DNA of 64,000 nt from the NCBI GenBank assembly GCA_035944555.1, contig DASZAY010000023.1:1-64000 (forward strand). The letters run 5' to 3'. The stretch comes from CADCWK01 sp035944555 (GTDB lineage: Bacteria; Chloroflexota; Chloroflexia; Thermomicrobiales; UBA6265). The translations under genes and the position numbers were made by a program. Positions 35,979 to 44,422 of this stretch are shown piece by piece; the stretch's first letter is position 1; the number at the start of each line of letters is the position of its first letter. The notes beneath the pieces were generated by a model that had not been told where the DNA came from, ran no database searches, and worked only from the letters and a program-made list of their open reading frames with translations.

Positions 35979-36806
35979 CTACGGCCGCTCGGGCCGCTCA
36001 CCCTGGGTGATACCCCGGATCGTCAGCTCCTCACGGACCTCGACGACCGCCGGCACCTCGTTGGCCACGGACTCGGCGGCTTCGGCGTCGGCCAGCGTGT
36101 CGACCTCACCGCGGAGGACCACGGTGCTGCCCCGGGCCGAGACGTGGATCGGCAGGTCGGTCGTCAGCGAATCCTCACGCAGCTCCCGGCGGACGATATC
36201 GGCCAGCTCGTCGTCCGTAGGCAACCGGCGCGTATCGTCGTCCGGCAGGTCGGCATCGGCGGCGATCGCGTCGGTCGACGATTGGGAGAAGCCACCGAGG
36301 ACCGCGAAGCCATCCTCATCATCGGCCCGGGCCGTCGGCGGATCGTTCGGCGCGATATAGGTGGCGCCGTTCTCGACGACGTCGATCACGTTCGTGGTGC
36401 CCGCGTCGTCCTGGAAGTCCTGCTCCAGCGAGAGGACCTCGGTGTCGGTGGACGAGTCGTACCCGTTCCCTTCGTCGCTCCCGTCCCGTTCGTCGGGGTC
36501 CCGCCCGAGGATGACATCGGAGTCGATATCACCGAAGCCCTGGGCAGCCCGGTCGTCGTCCTCGAAGGCTCCCTCCGGCCCGACGACCTCGACATCGATG
36601 CCGACATTGACCCGCAAGCCGAGATCGTCAGCGAACGGCTGGGCGAGGTCGACCGCTGCCTGCCGGCTCTCATCGGAATCGACGACCCCGGTCAGCACCA
36701 GTTCGCCGTCGGCAACCTCGGCGGCTATGCCCATTTCCAGCCGGTCGTAGTGCGCCGCCAGGTCCGCGATCGCGCTGCTCGTCCGGATATCGCCTGTATC
36801 GCTCAT
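35979..36806 (-). CDS. Two-BON-domain acidic protein
   Basis: 275 residues. BON domain 1 about 10-75 and BON domain 2 about 200-270 (LPTDDELADIVRRELREDS ... VVLRGEVDTLADAEAAESVA), joined by a strongly acidic, Gly/Asp-rich linker. No signal peptide or membrane helix, although BON proteins are often envelope-linked. Start at 36806 is preferred because the longer open frame adds only basic sequence. Divergent from a MerR-type regulator across a region with clear operator-like repeats. Confidence 0.85.
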   Translation of the reverse strand: MSDTGDIRTSSAIADLAAHYDRLEMGIAAEVADGELVLTGVVDSDESRQAAVDLAQPFADDLGLRVNVGIDVEVVGPEGAFEDDDRAAQGFGDIDSDVILGRDPDERDGSDEGNGYDSSTDTEVLSLEQDFQDDAGTTNVIDVVENGATYIAPNDPPTARADDEDGFAVLGGFSQSSTDAIAADADLPDDDTRRLPTDDELADIVRRELREDSLTTDLPIHVSARGSTVVLRGEVDTLADAEAAESVANEVPAVVEVREELTIRGITQGERPERP

Positions 36807-36843
36807 CGGTGCGTCTCTCTTCCTGCGCGGTCGGGCCGCGGCG

Positions 36844-36867
36844 GGTCGTTCCAGAAGGTCGTTCCAG
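36844..36867. promoter_or_regulatory. 11-bp direct repeat in the BON-MerR divergent region
   Basis: GGTCGTTCCAG occurs at 36844-36854 and again at 36857-36867, a 13-base period, about 40-60 bases upstream of the BON start. Likely a regulator-binding site. Confidence 0.5.
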
Positions 36868-36905
36868 GGACGAATACGCACATCGGGTGCCGATCCGTCC
36901 CGCGA

Positions 36906-36931
36906 AACGTCGCTCGCGGCGACGCGACGTT
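36906..36931. promoter_or_regulatory. Dyad operator candidate between BON and MerR genes
   Basis: AACGTCGC (36906-36913) and GCGACGTT (36924-36931) form a perfect 8-bp inverted repeat with a 10-base spacer, the sort of dyad MerR dimers bind. Confidence 0.5.
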
Positions 36932-37019
36932 GCAGCCCGGCCCCGAATGACGCACCATGGCGCATCGCTCCAGCGCTGGGGCCGGTCGATCAGGATCACC
37001 AGGGGGAGGATCGCCGCCT

Positions 37020-37541
37020 ATGGCCGGCTTCGACGACGATGTTCCCCGCCGTCCGCCGCTCCGCGACGAGCGACCCATCCCGCGCGGACGGCCGATGTCC
37101 GCATCCACCCGGCGCTACGACATCAATGAGCTCGAGGAGGAGACTGGTATCCCGGCGCGGACGGTCCGGTACTACATCAGCCGCGGGCTGCTGGCGCCGG
37201 CCTACGGGCGGGGTCCCTCAGCCACCTACGACGTCGGGCACCTGCTCCGGCTCCGGCTGATCGCCAGGATGAAGGCCGAGCGCCGCCCGCTTGAGGAGAT
37301 CCGCGACCGCCTCGGCGAGCTGACCGATGACGAGGTAGAGGCCGAACTGGGTATCCACGTCCCGCTGCCCAGCGACGCCTGGCGCCGGATCACCCTCCAC
37401 CCCGACATCGAGCTCCACGTTCGCATCCATCCGGGCACCGACATCGACCCGGATTTCAATGCCGCGGTGGAACTGATCGTCGGGCTGGCGCGGCCGGTGA
37501 TCGACCGGCTGGAGGACGAGCCGGGACGGCGGCGAGCATGA
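37020..37541 (+). CDS. MerR-family transcriptional regulator
   Basis: 173 residues; start from GGGGGAGGA ten bases upstream. About 30 disordered residues, then a MerR winged helix (about 32-105): YDINELEEETGIPARTVRYY, wing GRGPSATYDVGHL, and a short coiled segment. The C-terminal 65 residues carry no Cys, so it does not look like a metal sensor. Its stop overlaps the ATG of the following small gene by 4 bp. Probably acts on the dyad and direct repeats upstream. Confidence 0.92.
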   Translation: MAGFDDDVPRRPPLRDERPIPRGRPMSASTRRYDINELEEETGIPARTVRYYISRGLLAPAYGRGPSATYDVGHLLRLRLIARMKAERRPLEEIRDRLGELTDDEVEAELGIHVPLPSDAWRRITLHPDIELHVRIHPGTDIDPDFNAAVELIVGLARPVIDRLEDEPGRRRA

Positions 37542-37897
37542 CCACGGAGCAGACCCGGGACGAGCACCGGATGACGAGTGACCGCCTCTGGGTGCCAGAC
37601 AACCCGGATGGCAGCGGGTGGGCCGACGTGGACTGGGTGTCGGCCGCGCAGGGCAGCCGCTACCACTACCAGCACGGGCCCGAGCTGGCGCAAGCCGAGG
37701 CCGAACGCCCGGCCTTCTATCGCGTCCGGACCCGGCTGGAATCGGCCGACCTGACCCCGCACGAGAACGACTACTACGTCGCGGCGCCGGACCTTGCCGA
37801 ATTCGTGACCGAAGTGGTGCTCGCGGGCGGCGCCGAGATCATCTGGCACATCGAACCCTGCCCCGATCCCCCGGCCGAGGCACGGCTCCCCTCCTAA
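37538..37897 (+). CDS. Small hypothetical protein coupled to MerR
   Basis: 119 residues, ATG overlapping the MerR stop. One Cys near the C-terminus (EPCPDPP), Tyr/Asp/Trp-rich, no signal peptide or membrane helix. Not recognised. The tight coupling suggests it works with the regulator, for example as a partner or effector sensor (inference). Confidence 0.72.
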   Translation: MTTEQTRDEHRMTSDRLWVPDNPDGSGWADVDWVSAAQGSRYHYQHGPELAQAEAERPAFYRVRTRLESADLTPHENDYYVAAPDLAEFVTEVVLAGGAEIIWHIEPCPDPPAEARLPS

Positions 37898-37972
37898 GCC
37901 AGGGTCCCGGGAACGCCGACTGCGGCGACCGGACCATTGACGGCTTCGTCCTCGCTCCCTCAGGAGAATGTC

Positions 37973-38422
37973 ATGTCCAGACAGATGTCAGCGGAAGAGA
38001 TCCGGACGTTCCTCGGCGCCGGTACCAGGACCGGCAAGCTCGCGACCGTGCGGGCAGACGGACGACCCCATATCGCCCCGATCTGGTTCGTGCTGGACGA
38101 ATCGGCGGACAACGAGTGGGGTTTCGACGTGATCCTGAACACCGGCGTCCAGACGGTCAAGGGCCGCAACCTCCGCCGCGATGGGCAGGTTGCCCTGACG
38201 GTAGACGACGAGCGGCCGCCGTTCGCCTTCGTCGTCATCGAGGGCGTCGCGGACCTTTCCGAAGACCTCGACGCGATGCTCACCTGGTCGACGCGGATCG
38301 GTGGCCGGTACATGGGCGCCGATCAGGCCGAGACGTTCGGGACGAGGAACGCCGTACCCGGCGAGTATCTCGTTCGGATCCGGCCCACGAAGGTCGTCGC
38401 CGAGGCCGGAGTCGCGGACTGA
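37973..38422 (+). CDS. PPOX-class flavin/F420-dependent oxidoreductase
   Basis: 149 residues, start from AGGAGA just upstream. Split beta-barrel of the pyridoxamine-phosphate-oxidase-like family: GKLATVRADGRPHIAPIWF, VKGRNLRRDGQVALTVDD, VVIEGVADL. This subgroup often uses F420, but cofactor choice cannot be settled from the sequence. 76 bp after the small gene. Confidence 0.9.
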   Translation: MSRQMSAEEIRTFLGAGTRTGKLATVRADGRPHIAPIWFVLDESADNEWGFDVILNTGVQTVKGRNLRRDGQVALTVDDERPPFAFVVIEGVADLSEDLDAMLTWSTRIGGRYMGADQAETFGTRNAVPGEYLVRIRPTKVVAEAGVAD

Positions 38423-38471
38423 TCGCCGAGGCATCGGACTTCCGCCCGGACCCACCCCACCGGGACGTGTC

Positions 38472-39521
38472 TCAATGGCGGACATTGCCGTTGCGCGCCA
38501 GAACGTCCTCCGCGATCGACCACACCTCCGGCAGCGCCGCCAGTGTCTCGGCGTGGCGCGATCGGAGGTCAGCTTCCGACGTGATGCCCAGTTCGACGAG
38601 GAACCGCCGGTAGGGTTCGTCGTGGCGGGCGTATGAGTCGGGGGTCCCATCGGCGGTCAGGACCGCCATGCAACGGGACCACGTCACGATCATCCAGAAC
38701 ACGGCTTCCCGGGCATTGCCCGCCGCGATGAGGTCGCGGCTCCCGCCGATGGCGACCGGCCAGCCATCGGCCGAGATGTCCGCCCCGAACGGAAACGGGG
38801 ATCGGATCGCCCGCGCGGCATCACAGAAGGCCGCCTCCAGCTCGTCCATGGCGGCCGCAATCCGGTCCGGCGCCGGGCGATCGGCCCCGATCAGGCGAAG
38901 GAACAGGGCGTAGCGATCCGCCAGTCCGTACTCCGCAAGCAGATCGCGAGTCGTCAGGTACCGCTTCCGAACCGTCGGGTTGCGCAGGCCAGCAACCAGG
39001 ACGACGTGCGTCGTCACGGCCGCCGGGAATGCCCAGTGGATGACGCAGTCGGGGAACGGGGTCTCGTCCCGGACCATGAAGCCGCTAAGGATTCTTTCCT
39101 GCGAGCTAGTCATTCGCCGCCGCACCTGCTCCTCGTCGGCGTAGTGAGCCGCCACGACGGCCACGACTGCGGTGAGGTGCCCGGTGGGATCAACGATGAT
39201 GTTGTGAGGGTCCCGGAACGAGCCCGCCAGCGCGTGGTCGCCAAGGACCTGCTCGCCAGATGAGATCTGCCCAGCCGGCAGGTCCGACACCTCCATTAGG
39301 ACGCCATCGACCGCGAACTTGCCCGGCTTGACCCAGCGCGCCCCCTCTCCGACGACGACCAGGATGTCGAGATCCGACCCCGGCGCCAGCACGGCATCAT
39401 CCGACAGCCAGTTGACCGAGCCGTGAAAGACCGCGCCGATCACGCCCGGCGTCCCCACGACGTGCTCCCGGATCCAGTCCCGGGCGATCTGCTTTCCCCG
39501 CCCGACGGTCATCGTGCTCAT
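38472..39521 (-). CDS. Nucleotidyltransferase-fold protein
   Basis: 349 residues from ATG 39521 (GGAGG nine bases upstream). Residues 28-56 show a nucleotidyltransferase core: HGSVNW (Gly34-Ser35), then GSDLDILVVVG with Asp50 and Asp52 as metal ligands. The insert between GS and DxD is longer than usual. The rest is helical, as in aminoglycoside-type or minimal nucleotidyltransferases. Starts 29 bp after rsgA on the same strand, so probably co-transcribed. Substrate unknown. Confidence 0.72.
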   Translation of the reverse strand: MSTMTVGRGKQIARDWIREHVVGTPGVIGAVFHGSVNWLSDDAVLAPGSDLDILVVVGEGARWVKPGKFAVDGVLMEVSDLPAGQISSGEQVLGDHALAGSFRDPHNIIVDPTGHLTAVVAVVAAHYADEEQVRRRMTSSQERILSGFMVRDETPFPDCVIHWAFPAAVTTHVVLVAGLRNPTVRKRYLTTRDLLAEYGLADRYALFLRLIGADRPAPDRIAAAMDELEAAFCDAARAIRSPFPFGADISADGWPVAIGGSRDLIAAGNAREAVFWMIVTWSRCMAVLTADGTPDSYARHDEPYRRFLVELGITSEADLRSRHAETLAALPEVWSIAEDVLARNGNVRH

Positions 39522-39550
39522 GGTCCGTTGCCTCCGGTGCCAGCCGCCGG

Positions 39551-40615
39551 TCAACTCGTGGGCAGACCGGCGTCCAGCTCCCGGCGCAGCGCGGCGTAGC
39601 CCTCATAGCGTTCCCGCCCGATCTCGCCCCGCTCGACCGCGGAGATCACCGCGCAATCCGGCTCGTCGACATGCTCACAATCGTCGTAGTAGCACTGCCC
39701 CATGAACGAGCGGAACTCCGGGTAGCAGTCCGGCAGCTGCTCAGCCGGCACGGCGTTCATCGCCAACGACCGCATCCCGGGCGTGTCAGCGACGAAGGTC
39801 TCCGGTCCGATCCGGTAGAGCTGGGTCCCGATCGTGGTGTGGCGCCCCTTCCGGTTGGCCTCGGAGACGTGGCCGATCAGCCGCTCGCCCTCCGGGTCGA
39901 TGGCGTTGAGCAGGCTGGACTTCCCGACGCCCGACGGCCCGGCGATGGCGGTCACCTTTCCGGCAAGGACGGCCCGGAAATCCTCGATCCCGTAGCCGTC
40001 CTCGACACTGAGGAAGTGCAACGGGTAGACGTCGCGGTACTCCCGGAACATTTCCTCCGCCAGCGCGCGGGCCCCGTCCAGACCGTTCGGGCTGCCATGC
40101 GGACCCGGGTCGCCTGCGGCGAGGTCGAGCTTGTTGACCGCGATCCGGGCGGGTAACCCGCGCGCCTCGGCCAGCACGAGAAAGCGGTCCAGCATCCGGG
40201 GATGGGGATCGGGGAACCGGAGCGAGAAGGCAAAGACGACCTGGTCGGCGTTGGCGAGGATGACCTGCTCGATGTCGCCGGTGTTGCGGGCCAAACGGGA
40301 CAGCACGCCCGTCCGGGGCGCTCGCCACTCGATCTGCCCTTCGTTCTCTCCGACGTCGATCACCGAGACGCGGTCGCCCACCGCGACCGGATCGGTCCGG
40401 AGCCGGTACCGCTTGAGGCTGCCCTTCATCGTCGCGAGCAGCACCCGCGGCTCGTCCGCGAGCTGGACGTCGTACCAGAGCCCGTAGGCGCGGAGCACCA
40501 CGCCGGGGCGTCCACGGAACGTCTGGCGCCCGAGTCCCTCGGCGTCCACGTCGACCGTCGGCATTGCCGGCGCCTCGCTGAGCGCCTGCCGGACGATCGC
40601 GCGCTCGGATGTCAT
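39551..40615 (-). CDS. rsgA: Ribosome small-subunit-dependent GTPase A
   Basis: Late 30S assembly factor. 354 residues: OB-fold (about 35-100), circularly permuted GTPase with G4 NKLD (161-164) before G1 GPSGVGKS (226-233) and G3 DTPG (277-280), and a C-terminal zinc site Cys308, Cys313, His315, Cys321. The catalytic-loop region SEANRKGRHTT is intact. The ATG at 40615 lacks a strong ribosome-binding site; Met18 is an alternative. Divergent from the BKACE gene. Confidence 0.96.
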   Translation of the reverse strand: MTSERAIVRQALSEAPAMPTVDVDAEGLGRQTFRGRPGVVLRAYGLWYDVQLADEPRVLLATMKGSLKRYRLRTDPVAVGDRVSVIDVGENEGQIEWRAPRTGVLSRLARNTGDIEQVILANADQVVFAFSLRFPDPHPRMLDRFLVLAEARGLPARIAVNKLDLAAGDPGPHGSPNGLDGARALAEEMFREYRDVYPLHFLSVEDGYGIEDFRAVLAGKVTAIAGPSGVGKSSLLNAIDPEGERLIGHVSEANRKGRHTTIGTQLYRIGPETFVADTPGMRSLAMNAVPAEQLPDCYPEFRSFMGQCYYDDCEHVDEPDCAVISAVERGEIGRERYEGYAALRRELDAGLPTS

Positions 40616-40915
40616 GCTTGGCTCTGGAGTATCCGGCCGGGATGACCCGGTCTCCCTGCTCCGTCGTCCGCGTCCCTGTCGGCCACCCGTCACCGGCACC
40701 GTCCATCGCTCAGAATCCGAATGGTCCTGTCCTCTCCGGCGTCACTACTGTTTACCTGTCCATCGCTTGTCGATACCCCAAGCGTACACCCGGTTCCGGT
40801 TCCGCCGGTCTGTCCGTCCGGACAGGCCGCCGGAACCGGCCCACGGCGGATCGGTGATACTGGCGGAAGTGGTGCGCGCCGGGCGCACCGGTCGACGCTC
40901 CAGGGAGGCCGACGG

Positions 40916-41902
40916 ATGCCAGACACCGCCGACCTCCTGTCGCCCGGCCCGCTACCCGGGCACCCGGTGCTGATCGAAGCCGCCATCAACGGGCTCCGGG
41001 ATCGCCGCGAACATCCAGGCATCCCCTACACCCCCGAGGAAGCGGCCAGCGAGGCGATCGCCGCCATCGACGCCGGTGCCAGCGTGATCCATCTCCACGC
41101 CCGGGGACGCTACGGCGCCTGGTCGTCCGCTCCGGCCTGGTACTCGCACACGATCCGCCGGATTCGCCACTACCGGCCCGAGTCGCTGATCAGCCTGTCC
41201 TCGCTCCGGCCGGACACCGTCCCCGTCGACGTCATCCTCGGTCTCGTGGCGACGCTGGCGAACAGCGACAGCACGCGGCCGGACCTGCTGTCGGTCAACC
41301 TCGGCCACGTGATGATCTGGGAGCACGTCGCGCCGGGAGACGCCGCCGCCGGTCGGCCCATCCCCCGACCGGTCCAGGGACTCGGCCTGAGCCGACGGAC
41401 TCTCCATTATCCCAATGGTTACGGGGACATCGTCGCGCTGCTGCGGGCCTGCGACCGGTACGGCATCGTCCCGGAGCTGGGGCTGATGGATCTCGGGTTC
41501 ATCTCCAACGCCGTAACGCTGATGGAGGATGGGCTGATCGGCCCTGCGCCGTGGTGCCTGGTTGAACTGGACAGCCCGCGCTACGGCGCCGGCGCCCAGG
41601 TCGCCCCGTCCAGTGCGGACGACTACGACGTGCTGACCGACCGGCTCCGACGCCACCTGCCCGGCGCCCGCTGGGCGGCGCACGGCTCAGGCGTGGCGGG
41701 CTTCGGCGTACTGGACCGGGCCATCGCGACGAGCGCCCACATCCGAGTCGGCTTCGAGGACAGTGTCGTCGGACCCGACGGCCGTCGGGTCCGGGACAAC
41801 GCGACCTTGGTCGGCTGGGCGGCCGACCGGGTACGCGGATTCGGTCACGTCGTGGCCAGTGCCGACGTGGCCTGCGAGATCATCGGATTGTCCGGCGGCT
41901 GA
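40916..41902 (+). CDS. BKACE (beta-keto acid cleavage enzyme, DUF849) family protein
   Basis: 328 residues; GGGAGG lies before the ATG. A TIM-barrel fold with the metal-binding HLHARG (His59, His61) and N-terminal EAAINGLRDR, as in Kce-type enzymes that cleave beta-keto acids with acetyl-CoA. The family pattern GVAGFGVLDRAIATSAHIRVGFEDS near the end is kept. Substrate cannot be predicted. Its 3' end overlaps the convergent surface-protein gene by 23 bp. Confidence 0.9.
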   Translation: MPDTADLLSPGPLPGHPVLIEAAINGLRDRREHPGIPYTPEEAASEAIAAIDAGASVIHLHARGRYGAWSSAPAWYSHTIRRIRHYRPESLISLSSLRPDTVPVDVILGLVATLANSDSTRPDLLSVNLGHVMIWEHVAPGDAAAGRPIPRPVQGLGLSRRTLHYPNGYGDIVALLRACDRYGIVPELGLMDLGFISNAVTLMEDGLIGPAPWCLVELDSPRYGAGAQVAPSSADDYDVLTDRLRRHLPGARWAAHGSGVAGFGVLDRAIATSAHIRVGFEDSVVGPDGRRVRDNATLVGWAADRVRGFGHVVASADVACEIIGLSGG

Positions 41903-44210
41903 GCCGGAATCCCATCACCAGCCCCATGAGCAGGACGATCCCGCCCCTGATTGCCAGCCACGCGCCCGTGGCGGGACCGGAGGGGAGCGCCGACGCCGCC
42001 GCCGATTCTGGAGCCACGCCGGCGATCTCCCCGGCCGGCACGACGACGGTCAGCGGGATGACGATCACCCGACCGGCATAGAGGCGCAGGCTGGCATCCG
42101 GCCCCGGGATGGTCCCTTCCAGATGAAGGGTCGCAATCCGCTCATCCCGCACGACCGGGACGATCCAGGTGATGTCGCCGTTTGCGGCGGTGGTGCCGGT
42201 CTCGGAGATCCGCGGCAAGTAATTGGGGTAGTTGCTGGCGAGCTTCACCCGGACCTCGCCGGGCCGCGCCACGCGGCACTGGCTCTGATCGATGTCGGCC
42301 AGGCTCATCGCGCCGATGTCCGTCGCCGTACCGAACTCGGCGGAATTGGTGTAGCGCTCGTCGACGCAAAGCTGGACCCGGACGATGACGCGCGTCTGCT
42401 CGAAGGTGGTCTGGCGTGTCGGTGTTGTCGCGACGGTTGCAGTGGCCCGCACCGGTCGCCCAGGCCGCACCGTACCAGGCGGTGCGGTCGCGACAGTCGA
42501 GGTCCGAGTCGGCGTCGCCGTCGCGGCACGTGTTGCCGTCGGGTTGGCACTGGAAGGCGTCGTGGCCCGGATGGTCGCCGTTGGCTGACGGGGCGTCGCG
42601 GTCGCCGTCGCCCCATTTCGCGCCGGCCGCACGGGACGCGGTGGCGTCGGAGTGCCCGTAGCAGGCAGGGATGTCGTTGTCGCGGTCGCGGTCCTGATAG
42701 TCGCGGTAGCAGGTCGAATCGTCGCGGTCGCCGTAGCAACGGTACGGGTTGCCGTTGCCCCGAACGTGGGCACGGTCGATGGAGTCTGAGTAGCGACGGT
42801 GGTACCACGTGGCGGTCGGCCAGATGGCGCCGATGTCGCGATGACCTGGCTCGTCGCCGTTGCCGTCGTCTGGGGGGTTGCGGTCGGTGACAGTCGCGGC
42901 GTGCTGGTGGCTGTTGCGTTCACCGTCCTGGTCGGGGTCATGGTTGCCCGGGTCGTGGACGTCGCGCGCGGCGTGTTGACCGGTGTCCGGGTCGCGGTGG
43001 GTTGCGGGGTGGTGTTCGGGCTAACGCCGAGGGTAAGGGTCAACTGCCGGTATGCCCTGCTGGTCAGCTCGATCCGGCGGGGATCCGTCCCGAGGTAGCC
43101 AGCCGGTGGATCAGTCATGGCTACGTCGTACACGCCGATCGGGAGAACCTGAGAGACCGCGACACCATTCCCATCCGTCGTCAGCAGCCCAACGGTCCGC
43201 AGCGTATTCGGGTCGGTGATCGAGAGGCGGGCGCCAGGTAACCGAACAGCGGCAGCTCCGTTGATTGACGCGGCCTGGACGGTGATCTCGATCTGCCCGT
43301 AACCGATCGGCAAGGTAGCGGTCGGCGTCACAGGCGGTGGCGTGGCCGTCGGCTGGGGGGTCGGCGTCGCGGTCGCCGGCCGGGTCGCTGTCGCCGTCGC
43401 CGTCGCCGTCGCTGTAGACGTCGCCGTCGCCGTCGCCGTCGCTGTAGACGTCGCCGTCGCCTGGACCGTTGGGGTAGCGGTTGCAGTCGCCGTCGCGGTC
43501 GGGGATGGAGGGACCGTCCCGGTCGAGGCGACCGGATTGACGACGAAGCCCTCGACCCGGCATGCGACGTTATAGGTCGGCAGCCAGCTGAACGAAGCGG
43601 CATAGGCGACCGACCCGAGTCCATGGCCTGCAGCCGTTGCGACCTGCGTCACCGTGATCGTATCGCCGGCAGCCGGCTGCAGGCCAGCATCGGTCATCAG
43701 GCGCGCACTGAGGTTGAAGAGACCGTTGGAACCGGTGGTGAACGCGGCAGAAGCTCCGCCGTTGACCGTGACCTGGAACCTCGCTCCACTGATGGGTTGC
43801 GAGAACTGGTCGATCACCCGTGTTCCCTGGGGTTGCGGAACGGCCGAAACCCCGAGCACGAGTTGACACATTGGGTCCAGCGCCTGCGCACTGACTGGCG
43901 CTGCTTCCATGGACCCGGTCGCAGCCGGAAGCCCGGACGGTGAGTGCGTCGCCCGGGACGGTTCCGGACCTTGCGTCGGAGGGAGCGCCTCCTCGGTGCC
44001 ATTGAGGCCGGGAATGGTCCCGGCGTCAGGCGAGGGAGAGACTACTGGAGTGGCCCCGCCGGTCACCGGCTGGCCTCCCTCCTGCGCGAGTGTCGACGCC
44101 GGCACGAGGGAGAGGAGCAGCAAGGCAATCAGCCACATCGACAGCGAACGCTGGGCGAGGGTTGACGTTACGGGCAGGATTGCCCGGGCAGCGAAACGCT
44201 CCAGGAGCAC
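41880..44210 (-). CDS. Second Thr/Pro-rich membrane-anchored surface protein
   Basis: 776 residues from a GTG at 44210, chosen because GGAGG lies 6 bases upstream. Signal peptide about 20-43, beta-rich domain (about 130-220), Thr/Ala stalk 1 (231-301), prealbumin/CarboxypepD-like domain (about 305-394, with GVYDVAMTDPPAGYL), Thr/Ala/Arg stalk 2 (396-600), a second beta domain (601-720), a membrane helix (about 754-770) and a short Arg-rich tail. Same plan as the protein at 205-3153. Function unknown. Confidence 0.82.
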   Translation of the reverse strand: MLLERFAARAILPVTSTLAQRSLSMWLIALLLLSLVPASTLAQEGGQPVTGGATPVVSPSPDAGTIPGLNGTEEALPPTQGPEPSRATHSPSGLPAATGSMEAAPVSAQALDPMCQLVLGVSAVPQPQGTRVIDQFSQPISGARFQVTVNGGASAAFTTGSNGLFNLSARLMTDAGLQPAAGDTITVTQVATAAGHGLGSVAYAASFSWLPTYNVACRVEGFVVNPVASTGTVPPSPTATATATATPTVQATATSTATATATATSTATATATATATRPATATPTPQPTATPPPVTPTATLPIGYGQIEITVQAASINGAAAVRLPGARLSITDPNTLRTVGLLTTDGNGVAVSQVLPIGVYDVAMTDPPAGYLGTDPRRIELTSRAYRQLTLTLGVSPNTTPQPTATRTPVNTPRATSTTRATMTPTRTVNATATSTPRLSPTATPQTTATATSQVIATSAPSGRPPRGTTVATQTPSTVPTFGATATRTVATATATIRPATATIRTATATTTSLPATGTPTPPRPVRPARNGATATATPRQPTATIRATTPSSANPTATRAATATPTRTSTVATAPPGTVRPGRPVRATATVATTPTRQTTFEQTRVIVRVQLCVDERYTNSAEFGTATDIGAMSLADIDQSQCRVARPGEVRVKLASNYPNYLPRISETGTTAANGDITWIVPVVRDERIATLHLEGTIPGPDASLRLYAGRVIVIPLTVVVPAGEIAGVAPESAAASALPSGPATGAWLAIRGGIVLLMGLVMGFRLSRRTIR
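42411..43025 (-). repeat. Thr/Ala/Pro stalk 2 coding repeat
   Basis: About 205 codons of TATxT / TPTRT type low complexity in the second surface protein, appearing on the plus strand as GTCGCGGTCGCCGT-like runs. Confidence 0.75.
43308..43520 (-). repeat. Thr/Ala stalk 1 with a 30-bp tandem unit
   Basis: Encodes TATATST repeats. A 30-base unit containing GCTGTAGACG recurs at 43411 and 43441, so the repeat is recent at DNA level. Confidence 0.75.
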
Positions 44211-44422
44211 GGCGGACCTCCACCGGTCGACCTTCGTCGACCGCGTGCGACAGCAACGAGACGACCGGGACGGGCCGGAAGCACCAGGCAAACGTTGCCC
44301 TTACGGGATGCATGGCATCGTCGGATCAGCCTCAAAAGCCGTCAATCCGTACGTACAGTGAATATGCAAGACCGGCTGGAAAGCATGACTGTTTCGCGCA
44401 AAATGGTGCGCTCGGGAGGGGA

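Noticed and set aside
43381..43460. Regular GTCGCCGTC / GCTGTAGACG repeats resembling an array
   Set aside because: They are in frame with, and encode, the Thr/Ala stalk. There are no unique spacers of constant length, so this is not CRISPR.
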